Program-made: the position numbers and the translations under genes | Shown here: positions 31,707-39,436 of the stretch, in pieces | Position numbering within the stretch: the stretch's first letter is position 1 | Layout: the number at the start of each line of letters is the position of its first letter | NCBI RefSeq assembly: GCF_900169145.1 | Contig: NZ_FXZD01000007.1 | Span: 168,454-232,453 of the forward strand | Reading direction: 5' to 3' | From: Brevibacterium antiquum CNRZ 918 | Lineage (GTDB): Bacteria; Actinomycetota; Actinomycetes; Actinomycetales; Brevibacteriaceae | Length of the DNA stretch: 64,000 nucleotides | The notes under the pieces: generated by a model | The model's database searches: none | What the model saw: the letters and a program-made list of their open reading frames with translations, nothing else | Told to the model about the DNA's origin: nothing

Positions 31707-32219
31707 ATGAGCAAGCTTACCAAGAAAGCGTCAGCCGCGCTGTGGGATGAGCTGCGTGATGGTTTCCTCAACATCGAGAAGACCATCATCAAGATCATCG
31801 AGGCGAAGGCCTGGGAGCCTCTGGGCTACGCCACCTTCGCTGAGGCCTGGGCAGACCGCATGGACGGTGTGCGACTCGCCGGTGAGGTTCGCGCACACGT
31901 CGTCTACGCGATGCTGGCTGAGGGTGAGGCGGTCGAGGCGATCTCGGCCAGGACCGGGATCGGCACCGGGTCAGTGAAAGACCTGAGGCGGCAGAGGTCG
32001 AACGGTGTTCCGCCCGAGGCGGCGACACTGGTCCGCCAGCACACTCGCGGCCACCAGCGTCCTCCGTATCGGCTGATCGTGGAATTCTCGCCTGACGAGC
32101 GTGAGCAGTTCGCTGAAGCCTGCAAGCGGTTCGACCTCGACATGACCACCGAGGCGACCGAGGCTATCCGCGCCCACTTCGCTCGGCTGGCCCAGCTCAC
32201 TGACAAGAAGGCGTCATGA
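31707..32219 (+). CDS. phage protein with possible helix-turn-helix
   Basis: A 170-aa protein of unknown role. The centre (about residues 58-98, LAGEVRAHVVYAMLAEGEAV then ISARTGIGTGSVKDLRRQRS) looks like a ParB-type helix-turn-helix. The C-terminal half has VEFSPDEREQFAEACKRFDL. aaaggag is 9 nt before the ATG. Stop overlaps the next start (ATGA). Confidence 0.65.
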   Translation: MSKLTKKASAALWDELRDGFLNIEKTIIKIIEAKAWEPLGYATFAEAWADRMDGVRLAGEVRAHVVYAMLAEGEAVEAISARTGIGTGSVKDLRRQRSNGVPPEAATLVRQHTRGHQRPPYRLIVEFSPDEREQFAEACKRFDLDMTTEATEAIRAHFARLAQLTDKKAS

Positions 32220-32905
32220 TCGAGCGTGAGTGCGCGCATTGTGGACATCCGTTTGTGGTGAGGTTCCCATCGCAAGAGAAGCGATATTGCGACCGTGACT
32301 GCTATAGCCAGTCCCGAAAAGGCCAGCGTAAGCCGATTGAGCATGGGACACGAGCGGGGGCTCAGGCGCACTACAAGCGAGGCGAGAAGCCTTGCAATGA
32401 ATGTCGAGACGCAGCAAACGCCGCCTATCAGGAGCGTGCTCACGTATATCAGGCGAATGTGCGTGCTGCGCGCCGTGATGATCCGGATCGATTCAAGACA
32501 TACGGCAAGCGTGCGTACTGGAAAGATCCGGAAAAGCGCCGCCAGGAGCGACGGAACTACGTCGCCAGGAACCGCGATGCAGTGAATGAAAAAAAGCGCC
32601 TCGATCGAGTCGCGAATGCAGATCAGGTCAGCGCCCGCGTCGCGCAGTGGCGGGACGCGAACCCCTCGATGGTCGAGGCGAAGGAGCGCAAGCGTAGGGA
32701 GCGGCAGCGCATAGCGACCGAAAGGGCCAATCGAAATTTTACGCGATGGACCCCCGAAGAGGACGAGTTGGTCCTTACATGGGTCGGTGGGGATCTTGAA
32801 CTTGCATTCGCCCTTGGCCGCGGTTATCACTCCATCGCTAGCCGACGACATAACCTCCGCAAGTGCGGCCAAATCTCAACATCAACCAATCACAAGGAGA
32901 ACTGA
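32216..32905 (+). CDS. zinc-finger protein with Myb/SANT-like C-terminus
   Basis: A 229-aa basic protein. The N-terminus has a Cys4-type finger (CAHCGHPFVV...KRYCDRDCY) and a second CNEC pair at about residue 60. The middle is a long Arg/Lys/Glu helix. The C-terminus, RWTPEEDELVL...GRGYHSIASRRHNLRKCG, resembles Myb/SANT-like DNA-binding domains used in place of HTH in actinophages. Probably DNA-binding; no nuclease motif seen. Confidence 0.65.
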   Translation: MIERECAHCGHPFVVRFPSQEKRYCDRDCYSQSRKGQRKPIEHGTRAGAQAHYKRGEKPCNECRDAANAAYQERAHVYQANVRAARRDDPDRFKTYGKRAYWKDPEKRRQERRNYVARNRDAVNEKKRLDRVANADQVSARVAQWRDANPSMVEAKERKRRERQRIATERANRNFTRWTPEEDELVLTWVGGDLELAFALGRGYHSIASRRHNLRKCGQISTSTNHKEN

Positions 32906-32906
32906 A

Positions 32907-33155
32907 ATGACTGATTACACGAAGTTCTACGAGGGCGATCTGCGGGCGGCGCGAAACGTTCTCAACGAGAGGATCGCGGAACTCATCGCCAACGGCCCCG
33001 AGACCGCCCACGATGAGATGAAGCTCCAAAAGTTCATTGAGCGCAGGGATGCGATCGTCAAGCTGATGCCGAGCCGTGTCAATGGATCTAAGAGAGTGAA
33101 ATGGGGGACACCCCTGCTGGACGCCGCGAAGCGCAAAGCCGAGGGCGAATCATGA
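32907..33155 (+). CDS. small phage protein
   Basis: An 82-aa hypothetical, mostly helical and charged (MTDYTKFYEGDLRAARNVLN at the start). caaggag lies 8-14 nt before ATG 32907. It overlaps the next gene by ATGA. No family recognised. Confidence 0.6.
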   Translation: MTDYTKFYEGDLRAARNVLNERIAELIANGPETAHDEMKLQKFIERRDAIVKLMPSRVNGSKRVKWGTPLLDAAKRKAEGES

Positions 33156-33292
33156 CCATCCCCGCGATCTACTCCCAGCCAGTCGCCGGTCTCGAGAACT
33201 TCCCCGTGTCGGGTGACGACCTGGCGGTGACAAAGCATTTCCTCACGATCGTCGCCGACAACGAGGCCGCAGCGAAGGAGCAGACGCCATGA
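33152..33292 (+). CDS. 46-aa phage protein
   Basis: Short hypothetical (MTIPAIYSQPVAGLENFPVS...). Supported by ATGA overlaps with both neighbours rather than by homology. Confidence 0.45.
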   Translation: MTIPAIYSQPVAGLENFPVSGDDLAVTKHFLTIVADNEAAAKEQTP

Positions 33293-33429
33293 CTGAGGTC
33301 ATCATCGTCGGCACCGCAGTCACCATCATTTCCGCAGTCGCTCTCGGATTCTTCGTCGCCCTCGGGTGGGCGCAGTACACGCGGGACCGCGACAAATTCA
33401 CCAACAGCCAGAAGAAGGAAGACCAATGA
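33289..33429 (+). CDS. 46-aa single-helix membrane protein
   Basis: MTEVIIVGTAVTIISAVALG begins an N-terminal membrane helix of about 25 residues; a charged tail (YTRDRDKFTNSQKKEDQ) follows. aaggag is 8 nt before the ATG. Start and stop overlap both neighbouring genes by 4 nt, which supports translation. Confidence 0.55.
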   Translation: MTEVIIVGTAVTIISAVALGFFVALGWAQYTRDRDKFTNSQKKEDQ

Positions 33430-33686
33430 AGACACTCGCAACAATCAAGGCGGTCGGTGCCGGGGTCACGGCCCTGTATCTCGCAACCAGGACCGCCGAA
33501 CTGGCCCGATCGAAGGAAAACAGGACTGAGGTGGAGAAGCGGACCGCCCAGCAGTACGCCTACGCAGTCGACGAGTTCATGAAGGCAGTCGAGAAGGCGA
33601 CGGAGCCATACCCGAAGCCGGAGGCGTACCTCAACAACTACATGAGGAACGTTCGTACCGTCTTCCACGGGAGTGACAACTCATGA
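33426..33686 (+). CDS. small phage protein with hydrophobic N-terminus
   Basis: An 86-aa hypothetical. Residues ~5-20 are weakly hydrophobic (TIKAVGAGVTALYLA); the rest is helical and charged. ATGA overlaps at both ends. Confidence 0.55.
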   Translation: MKTLATIKAVGAGVTALYLATRTAELARSKENRTEVEKRTAQQYAYAVDEFMKAVEKATEPYPKPEAYLNNYMRNVRTVFHGSDNS

Positions 33687-33868
33687 CCACCGTCTACGCC
33701 CGCCGGCGCCTCATCGCCCTGTGGCTGCCGTTCATCATCATGGGCATGAGCCTCTACCTCTACAGCTACACGCTCAGCTTCACCTTCAATGGCTTGTCGC
33801 TGCTCGGCCTGGGAATCACCTGGCTCGGCGTCTTCGCCTCAGCCTACGACGCAGGGGAGGACTCATGA
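33683..33868 (+). CDS. 61-aa two-helix membrane protein
   Basis: MTTVYARRRLIALWLPFIIM begins a positive-inside start and two hydrophobic stretches (residues ~9-28 and 36-54). ATGA overlaps at both ends. Unknown role; a second small membrane gene within 400 bp. Confidence 0.55.
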   Translation: MTTVYARRRLIALWLPFIIMGMSLYLYSYTLSFTFNGLSLLGLGITWLGVFASAYDAGEDS

Positions 33869-34104
33869 ACTCGCTACCAGGAAACCCTTACGCCGAGTGC
33901 CACCAACACCGCCCCGGAGTCACCGAGGACAACGAGCAGTGGGCAATCGCCCAGGCCACTCTCGCCCTCGCATTCGAGCAGCGGACGGCGAACCTGATCG
34001 CGATAACGAACCTGCGTTGCGTGCTCGCAGGAGAAGGCGCTCACCTTGACGACGAGACGCAAGCGCTGCTCGCCGAGCGCTTCGGGCTATCGGAGGACTC
34101 ATGA
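33865..34104 (+). CDS. small phage protein
   Basis: A 79-aa hypothetical, acidic and helical, without a recognised domain. ggggagg lies 4 nt before the ATG; ATGA overlaps link it to both neighbours. Confidence 0.55.
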   Translation: MNSLPGNPYAECHQHRPGVTEDNEQWAIAQATLALAFEQRTANLIAITNLRCVLAGEGAHLDDETQALLAERFGLSEDS

Positions 34105-34289
34105 CCGTCCTCACTCGCCGATTGCTCAACTGCCACGAGGTCGCGGAGTGGCTGGGGATCCACTTCCGCGGCGTGTACGAATTACGCAAATCGGGAGAAC
34201 TCCCCGCGATCCCCATCGGCGGGTCGTGGAGATTCGACCCCGACGACGTACAGGACTACATCAATAGGAAGAAGGAAACCCATGCTTGA
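34101..34289 (+). CDS. excisionase-family (MerR/HTH_17-like) DNA-binding protein
   Basis: A 62-aa winged-helix protein with the standard pattern LLNCHEVAEWLGIHFRGVYE, then GELPAIPIGGSWRFDPDDVQ. Such proteins act as phage excisionases or small regulators. It lies in the early operon, so it could serve as Xis for the integrase at the left end (inference). Confidence 0.8.
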   Translation: MTVLTRRLLNCHEVAEWLGIHFRGVYELRKSGELPAIPIGGSWRFDPDDVQDYINRKKETHA

Positions 34290-34551
34290 CTACAACAGCT
34301 TCTACCCGGACTACAACGCCGAGCCGTACAGGAACATGACCGCTGGCCAGCGCGAACGAATCACGGCTCTCGAAATCGCCGCCAAGTACACCGTGCCCGC
34401 TGCGGAGCACCTGACAGGCAGGTATGTGCTCGACGGCACTCACTCAGTGTCCAGCATGTTCGATAGCCAGACGATGCGACTCGCGCAGTGGATCGTCGAC
34501 GGAACCGACCGCGACGAAATTGACGTGGACGCGGAGGATGATGATGCCTGA
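34282..34551 (+). CDS. small phage protein
   Basis: An 89-aa acidic hypothetical (Asp/Glu-rich C-terminus, DRDEIDVDAEDDDA). It overlaps the excisionase-like gene by 8 nt and the exonuclease gene by 8 nt. gaaggaa precedes the ATG. Confidence 0.6.
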   Translation: MLDYNSFYPDYNAEPYRNMTAGQRERITALEIAAKYTVPAAEHLTGRYVLDGTHSVSSMFDSQTMRLAQWIVDGTDRDEIDVDAEDDDA

Positions 34552-35590
34552 ATCAGCAGTCGATTGGAAAATCCCAGCCGCAACACTCGCCCTCCCAGCG
34601 AAACAGGAACACACGCAAGCCTGGCATGACCTGCGCGCCACAGGCTACACAGGCACTGACGCGGCAACACTGCTCGGCGTGAACAAGTTCGAGACCGTGC
34701 GTGACGTGTTCGACCGCAAGACCGGCGCCGTGGCTAACCAGGTGGACGAGACCGGCATCATGCGTTTCGGGTCCTACATGGAACCGACCCTGGCCGCGCT
34801 GCTCGAAGACGAGACGGACCTCAAGACCAGGAACGCCGGCACCTACCAGAACAAAGACAACCCGCTTCTCATCGCAAACGTCGACCGGCTCACCTCGGAC
34901 GGCGGGATCGCGGAGTTCAAGACCGCCGGCATGCGCTCGGAGAACGGGCGCATGTGGGAGGCGGGAACGGTGCCGGGGCATCCCTATATTCAGTGCAATC
35001 ACTACTCGCTGACCATGGGCCGCGGCCCCATCTACTTCGTCGTCGGCATCCGCAACGACCGCCTTGACTACGACGGCGTTCCCAGGCGCGCCTACAACGA
35101 TTCGTGGTTCATCGAGGCGGCCCTGCTCGACACGATCATTGTCGGACCCATCGAACCCGACGAAGCAGTCCAGCAGCGCATCCTCGACGCCGTAGCCGCC
35201 ATGGACCGGGCCGTGAAAGCCAATGACCCGTCCATGATCGTCTGGCCCGAATCGTCCGCCGCTGACGACGTGTGGCCGGTGACCGAGGCGGGCACGAGCA
35301 TCCAGGCCGCATTCGGGACCGTGGATCTCGTCAAGCGCCGCAATGAGGTCGACGGGGCAATCAAGGAGCTGACGAAGGAGAAGAAGACCATCGACGAAGG
35401 GCTGAAAACCCAGCTCGCCGGCCACGAGACCCTGACGGACGGTGAGCGTGAACTCGCCACCTACAAGACCGTGACCTCTAACCGCTTCGACCAGAAGGCA
35501 TTCGGGGTCGACCACGCCGACCTCGCCGCCGAATACACCAGGCCGTCCGAATCCAGGCGGTTGACCGTGAAGAACATCAAGGAGAACTGA
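34544..35590 (+). CDS. YqaJ-family recombination exonuclease
   Basis: A 348-aa PD-(D/E)xK exonuclease of the YqaJ/lambda-Exo type that resects double-stranded ends for RecT. Visible are W-H-D-L-R with the TGTDAATLLGVNKFET ligand region, GxxxEP in FGSYMEP, and the active-site NVDRL followed by EFKTA (Asp...Glu-x-Lys). Of three ATG codons in frame, 34544 has the best spacing (6 nt) from ggagg. RecT follows 1 bp later; together they form an annealing recombination module. Confidence 0.88.
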   Translation: MPESAVDWKIPAATLALPAKQEHTQAWHDLRATGYTGTDAATLLGVNKFETVRDVFDRKTGAVANQVDETGIMRFGSYMEPTLAALLEDETDLKTRNAGTYQNKDNPLLIANVDRLTSDGGIAEFKTAGMRSENGRMWEAGTVPGHPYIQCNHYSLTMGRGPIYFVVGIRNDRLDYDGVPRRAYNDSWFIEAALLDTIIVGPIEPDEAVQQRILDAVAAMDRAVKANDPSMIVWPESSAADDVWPVTEAGTSIQAAFGTVDLVKRRNEVDGAIKELTKEKKTIDEGLKTQLAGHETLTDGERELATYKTVTSNRFDQKAFGVDHADLAAEYTRPSESRRLTVKNIKEN

Positions 35591-35591
35591 A

Positions 35592-36362
35592 ATGACTGAA
35601 CTCGACACCATCAACAACAACGCCGGAGCCCTCATCGACCAGGGCGGAGACCTCGCGATGACCGCGGCTAAGCTCGCCGACGCTCACAAGATCGCTGCGG
35701 CCCTGTGCAACACCGCCATGGTCGGACCGCACTTCAAGGGCAAGACCGATGAGGCGGCCGCGGCGATCATGTACGGCGACCAGATCGGGATGAACGCACT
35801 CGCATCCCTGCAGAACGTCTTCGTCATCTCGGGAAGGCCGGGGCTGTACTCGCGGACCATGGTCGGCATCGTCCAGGCCAAGGGGCACACAGTGCGCACC
35901 GTCGAAGAATCCGACACATCCGTAACCGTCGCCGGAGTCCGCAAGGGGTCCAAGCATGAGGAAGTCGTGACATGGACGATCGAACGCGCCGAGAAGGCGG
36001 GGTACACGTCGAACAAGAAGTACAAGACGGAGCCACAGGCGATGCTCTATGCTCGCGCCGCTGGCGACGTGTGCCGGCGTATCGCCCCGGACGCGCTGCT
36101 GGGCATGGCTTACGCGGTCGAGGAACTCGAACAGGATCCCGACACGCGAGTCACGTCCACCGTCGTCAACGCGAAACTCGACCCGGCGCTGGGGGGCAGC
36201 AAGCCAACCGCTGACACGACCGACACGCTCGAACTCCTGGCCGAAACAACCACCGTCGAGGAAATGAACGTGCTGTGGAACGGCCTCGACCCACAGACGC
36301 AAGCACGCGTTCAGGGCGACTTCGACGCCCACTCGAAGAAGATCGGCGGGCAGGAGTCATGA
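35592..36362 (+). CDS. RecT-family single-strand annealing protein
   Basis: A 256-aa partner of the exonuclease. Family features are KGKTDEAAAAIMYGDQIGM, GRPGLYSRTMVGIVQAKGH and KYKTEPQAMLYARAAGDVCR. It coats resected single strands and anneals them. ggaga is 5 nt before the ATG. The C-terminal third is acidic and variable. Confidence 0.85.
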   Translation: MTELDTINNNAGALIDQGGDLAMTAAKLADAHKIAAALCNTAMVGPHFKGKTDEAAAAIMYGDQIGMNALASLQNVFVISGRPGLYSRTMVGIVQAKGHTVRTVEESDTSVTVAGVRKGSKHEEVVTWTIERAEKAGYTSNKKYKTEPQAMLYARAAGDVCRRIAPDALLGMAYAVEELEQDPDTRVTSTVVNAKLDPALGGSKPTADTTDTLELLAETTTVEEMNVLWNGLDPQTQARVQGDFDAHSKKIGGQES

Positions 36363-36667
36363 CCTACACCCGGAAGCCACCGCAGTCCCGCGAGGTTACG
36401 TTCCGCGTCTCGTGGGTCGAGGAACCGATCACGATGCTCGCCGTGAACTCCATGCCCACTGAGGCGCTGGTGCCGTTGACTCGCGACGACAACCCGGAGC
36501 CGATCATCAACGCCATGCCCGACGAGATCTCAACGCTACTCACGGCCTCGTCGGGGCAGGAGTTCCAGGAGTTCATGAAGTCCTGGGGCGCAGCCAGCGA
36601 GAAGGACGACAAGGACGCACGACGCACGGAATCAATGTTCGAGCGTCTCATCCGGGGGCTGTCATGA
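36359..36667 (+). CDS. small phage protein
   Basis: A 102-aa hypothetical of unknown function (starts MTYTRKPPQSREVTFRVSWV). ATGA overlaps both neighbours. Confidence 0.55.
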   Translation: MTYTRKPPQSREVTFRVSWVEEPITMLAVNSMPTEALVPLTRDDNPEPIINAMPDEISTLLTASSGQEFQEFMKSWGAASEKDDKDARRTESMFERLIRGLS

Positions 36668-36846
36668 AACCCCGCCCCGCCCACCTTCTAATCAGGAAGG
36701 TGGGGGTGCGGGGCTGGGAGGTCCGTGTCGTCGTCGCTGACGGCGGATGGACCATAGCCACAGTCGGCACCGCCGCCGAAGCCGTAGCGATCGCCGTCGA
36801 GAGAATCCAGGAACGGCAGGCACGAATGCAGGAGGTGACGTCATGA
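36664..36846 (+). CDS. 60-aa phage protein
   Basis: Small alpha/beta-looking protein (RGWEVRVVVADGGWTIATVG, then helical AEAVAIAVERIQERQ). Its first ~16 codons lie in a very stable DNA hairpin. ATGA overlaps both neighbours. Confidence 0.55.
   Translation: MKPRPAHLLIRKVGVRGWEVRVVVADGGWTIATVGTAAEAVAIAVERIQERQARMQEVTS
36670..36713 (+). promoter_or_regulatory. strong hairpin over the start of the 60-aa gene
   Basis: CCCCGC (36670-36675) pairs with GCGGGG (36708-36713), and CCACCTTC (36681-36688) with GAAGGTGG (36696-36703). In mRNA it would lie a few nt after the ATG and could block translation or pause transcription. Confidence 0.55.
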
Positions 36847-37148
36847 GCTTCATCAAGATCACCACCATCCACCCGGACGGGCGCGAAGTCATCGGCATCA
36901 CCCAGCAGGCGAACGTCACCGCACAGGAGGCGTTCACCCGCCGCGCCGTGAGAGCGGGAGTCGCCAGACAGCCGCACGACGCCGTGAGAGCGGGAGTCGC
37001 CAGACAGCCGCACGACATCGACAGGTCGACGCTCACCATCCGCCTCCACCCGACCGAGGTTGTCGACTACGAGCAGCTACTCGAGTACGCGGAAACGATC
37101 GAAGCATTCGACGTCATCCAGCCCGGATTATTCGAGGTGACGGGGTGA
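36843..37148 (+). CDS. phage protein with internal 12-aa duplication
   Basis: A 101-aa hypothetical. AVRAGVARQPHD is repeated twice in tandem (about residues 35-58) by an exact 36-bp DNA duplication. Flanks are FIKITTIHPDGREVIGITQQ and HPTEVVDYEQLLEYAETIEA. ATGA overlap at the start; its TGA overlaps the next gene's start (TGATG). Confidence 0.6.
   Translation: MSFIKITTIHPDGREVIGITQQANVTAQEAFTRRAVRAGVARQPHDAVRAGVARQPHDIDRSTLTIRLHPTEVVDYEQLLEYAETIEAFDVIQPGLFEVTG
36945..37016 (+). repeat. perfect 36-bp tandem duplication
   Basis: Unit 1 is 36945-36980 and unit 2 is 36981-37016, identical. It keeps the reading frame (12 codons), consistent with recent slippage. Confidence 0.95.
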
Positions 37149-37384
37149 TGTGTGACTTCGAGTTTGTGAAGTACCTGCTCGCCCCGTCACTGTACGGCCG
37201 CAACGTCCTCGACCCTGCCGTGCAAGCCGACCTGGCGGCACGGCGGGTCATGGGCATCCGAGCCCGCGTGAAATTCGAATGCACCGGCGAAGGCGTCCAC
37301 GTCGTCGGTGGGGGAAGCTCACGTGTTATCCGCTGGGAAGACCTCGACCAACTGACCATATTCGACGAATTGGAGGAAGCGTGA
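37148..37384 (+). CDS. small phage protein
   Basis: A 78-aa hypothetical (MCDFEFVKYLLAPSLYGRNV...). ATG 37148 overlaps the upstream TGA; GTG 37145 is possible. Four-nt overlap with the next gene. Confidence 0.5.
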   Translation: MCDFEFVKYLLAPSLYGRNVLDPAVQADLAARRVMGIRARVKFECTGEGVHVVGGGSSRVIRWEDLDQLTIFDELEEA

Positions 37385-37683
37385 AGGCTTTCGGGAAATC
37401 TAAATCCAACCACGCAGAGGCGGAAGCGGGAAACCGCGATGCTCATGCAGGCACACGCTCAGTGAACGAACTAACTGTCGGAGATCTACGCGAGCAGCTC
37501 GCGGAAATCGACCCCGACGTGAAAGTAAACATCGTCATCGGCGACTGCGACGACGACCAGTATTCGGGGTGGAATGGCGAATTGTTCTCGTGGAACAGGG
37601 GAGAGGAATACGTGATCCTATTCGGCCACGTGGAAGACAACATGGAAGCATCCGTGCGAGAAGCCTATCCGGAGAATTTCTGA
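37381..37683 (+). CDS. small phage protein
   Basis: A 100-aa hypothetical from GTG 37381 with ggagga 5 nt upstream. The central part, NELTVGDLREQLAEIDPDVK, resembles small phage proteins described only by sequence. Stop overlaps the methyltransferase start by 1 nt. Confidence 0.55.
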   Translation: MKAFGKSKSNHAEAEAGNRDAHAGTRSVNELTVGDLREQLAEIDPDVKVNIVIGDCDDDQYSGWNGELFSWNRGEEYVILFGHVEDNMEASVREAYPENF

Positions 37684-38348
37684 TGAGCATCTACTACCAA
37701 GATGACCAGGTGACGCTATTTCTCGGGGACTGCCTCACTGAGCATCGGGAGTGGTTGGACGCCGACGTGCTAGTGACCGACCCGCCGTATGGGGGAGGTT
37801 TCCGCAGCCGGCACGGATGGAGAGACGGGGAGGCCAGCAAGATACGCGTTGCCGGGGACAAAAACACAATCGCCAGAGACGAAGCACTCGAAACCTGGGG
37901 CGAGAAGCCAGCACTCGTCTTCGGGTTCTGGCGCAGGCCCATGCCAGTATCAACGCGGCAGATGATCATTTGGGATAAGCGCGGCGGAAACGGGTTCTCA
38001 GGCGACTACACGATGCCCTGGGCCGATGCTACCGAACAGGTGTATGTACTCGGCCGGGGGTGGCAGGGGAAGCGTGTGCCGGCCATCTACTCGATCCCCA
38101 GCCTGCACTCTGCATCGCCAGAACGATACGGGCACCCCACCCCGAAGCCCGTGGTGCTGATGGAGGCGCTGCTCGAAAAATGCCCGGACGGGAGAGTCGC
38201 AGATCCGTTCGCGGGGTCCGGGGCCACCCTCGTTGCTGCCAAGTCCGCGGGGCGCAAAGCGATCGGCGTGGAGGTCGAAGAGCAATACTGCGAGATCATC
38301 GCCACGCGCCTCAGTCAGGGAACGCTCGACTTCGGAGATGCCTCATGA
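37683..38348 (+). CDS. orphan DNA methyltransferase (N6-adenine/N4-cytosine, beta class)
   Basis: A 221-aa SAM-dependent DNA methyltransferase. Catalytic DPPY (VTDPPYGGGF, residues ~33-42) precedes the SAM motif FAGSG (VADPFAGSGATLVAA, ~178-192), which is the beta-class order. HPTPKPVVLMEALL lies between. The small size means a short target-recognition region. No restriction enzyme is nearby, so it may protect phage DNA from host restriction or time replication or packaging. Confidence 0.9.
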   Translation: MSIYYQDDQVTLFLGDCLTEHREWLDADVLVTDPPYGGGFRSRHGWRDGEASKIRVAGDKNTIARDEALETWGEKPALVFGFWRRPMPVSTRQMIIWDKRGGNGFSGDYTMPWADATEQVYVLGRGWQGKRVPAIYSIPSLHSASPERYGHPTPKPVVLMEALLEKCPDGRVADPFAGSGATLVAAKSAGRKAIGVEVEEQYCEIIATRLSQGTLDFGDAS

Positions 38349-38494
38349 CCAACTCACTCGGATTCGCGAACACAGTCGCCTACTACGAACCGATCAACGA
38401 GATCCCGGCCAAGGACACCGACGCCGTGAAGCGCATGGCCGAGAGCACCGAGGACCGGGAAACAATCCTCGCCATGCTGGGAATCACACCATGA
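38345..38494 (+). CDS. 49-aa phage microprotein
   Basis: MTNSLGFANTVAYYEPINEI... ending ILAMLGITP. ATGA overlaps with both neighbours. It resembles the 54-aa product at 39211 at both ends (MxNSxGF and ILxMLG), so the two are probably paralogues. Confidence 0.55.
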   Translation: MTNSLGFANTVAYYEPINEIPAKDTDAVKRMAESTEDRETILAMLGITP

Positions 38495-38709
38495 CCCGCA
38501 CACCTGACCGAGACCGACACCTCGGCGGCAAGTTCGCCGCCAAACAACGCATGGCCCGCTACCGGGAATGGAAGAAGAAACAGGAGAAAGATGATGACGA
38601 AGACACAGGCCAGAGAAGGACACCGCAGATTCGCGGAACTCGCGCAAGCAATCGGCGACAGGACCGGACTCGACCGGATCAGCCAGGGACTCCACCCGTT
38701 CAAAAATGA
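38491..38709 (+). CDS. basic 72-aa phage protein, reading uncertain
   Basis: Starts at an ATGA overlap. The first ~35 residues (GGKFAAKQRMARYREWKKKQ) look protein-like and basic; the rest is low-complexity Arg/Pro/Thr and overlaps a better-supported frame starting at 38591. Confidence 0.4.
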   Translation: MTRTPDRDRHLGGKFAAKQRMARYREWKKKQEKDDDEDTGQRRTPQIRGTRASNRRQDRTRPDQPGTPPVQK

Positions 38710-38752
38710 ACCCATCGACACCGAGGACTGGCCGGGTACGGAAGCTGCATAG
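38591..38752 (+). CDS. 53-aa phage protein overlapping the previous gene
   Basis: Starts at ATG 38591 or 38594, with aggag 4-7 nt upstream. The product TQAREGHRRFAELAQAIGDR... ends DTEDWPGTEAA and looks like a short helical protein. It overlaps the upstream frame by ~119 bp in another phase; at least one of the two is probably real. Confidence 0.5.
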   Translation: MMTKTQAREGHRRFAELAQAIGDRTGLDRISQGLHPFKNEPIDTEDWPGTEAA

Positions 38753-38797
38753 TCATATCTGCATCGTCTAATCCCACCACACGAAAGGGGTAGCGCC

Positions 38798-39199
38798 ATG
38801 ACTCAGGCAGCACCCGCGAGCGTCAGCACCATCGTCGTCGATGTGCCAGACAATGAGTGGATATCGGCCAACTCCCGGCTTCACTGGCGGCCCGAGAGGC
38901 AGCGGAAGATCGCACTGCGCAACCGCGGCCTGTTCCTCGCCCGGCAGACGCGCCTCGCCATACCCACACCCTGCCGCCTCGTCGTTGAGGTCGGACTGCG
39001 CACCCACGGCAGAGCGGACCCCGACAACTGTGCGCCCACGGTCAAGTGCTTAATCGACGGCATGGTCCAAGCGCGGGCACTTGTTGATGACAGCAGCGAC
39101 CATATCGTCTCCACCACCTACGAGCGCGGGCCCCGTGTCACCGAGCAAGGGTGGCGGCGCATCACCCTTAAATTCATCCACGAACACGTCCCGGAATAA
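38798..39199 (+). CDS. RusA-family Holliday junction resolvase
   Basis: A 133-aa endonuclease that cuts four-way junctions. The conserved acidic set appears in GRADPDNCAPTVKCLIDGMV and ALVDDSSDHI (D-x-DN, K, DG, DD). Dimeric enzyme in phage recombination/replication. gaaagggg is 6-13 nt before the ATG. Confidence 0.85.
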   Translation: MTQAAPASVSTIVVDVPDNEWISANSRLHWRPERQRKIALRNRGLFLARQTRLAIPTPCRLVVEVGLRTHGRADPDNCAPTVKCLIDGMVQARALVDDSSDHIVSTTYERGPRVTEQGWRRITLKFIHEHVPE

Positions 39200-39210
39200 G
39201 GAGCACCATC

Positions 39211-39375
39211 ATGGTCAACAGCATCGGATTCCTCTCACACGGAAGCCTCGGAACACACGCCCTCGAAGACGTGTCCAACACCGACGAACAGAAGGCCCAG
39301 GCGACCGCTGTAATCAAGTCCTGGGAGCCTGACAGTCACGCCGACATACTCGACATGCTGGGCCTGGCGAAGTGA
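39211..39375 (+). CDS. 54-aa phage microprotein, paralogue of the 38345 product
   Basis: MVNSIGFLSHGSLG... ending ILDMLGLAK. aaggag is 8 nt before the ATG. Ends match the 49-aa microprotein on the other side of rusA. Unknown function. Confidence 0.55.
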   Translation: MVNSIGFLSHGSLGTHALEDVSNTDEQKAQATAVIKSWEPDSHADILDMLGLAK

Positions 39376-39436
39376 CATGCGTTCAAAAGGATTGTGCATC
39401 GTGAGTGGTACCGTTAGACGCACAGGGAAAAAGATC

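Noticed and set aside
34553..35635. 360-aa minus-strand frame opposite the exonuclease
   Set aside because: YqaJ motifs on the plus strand are clear; the antisense product has no recognisable features.
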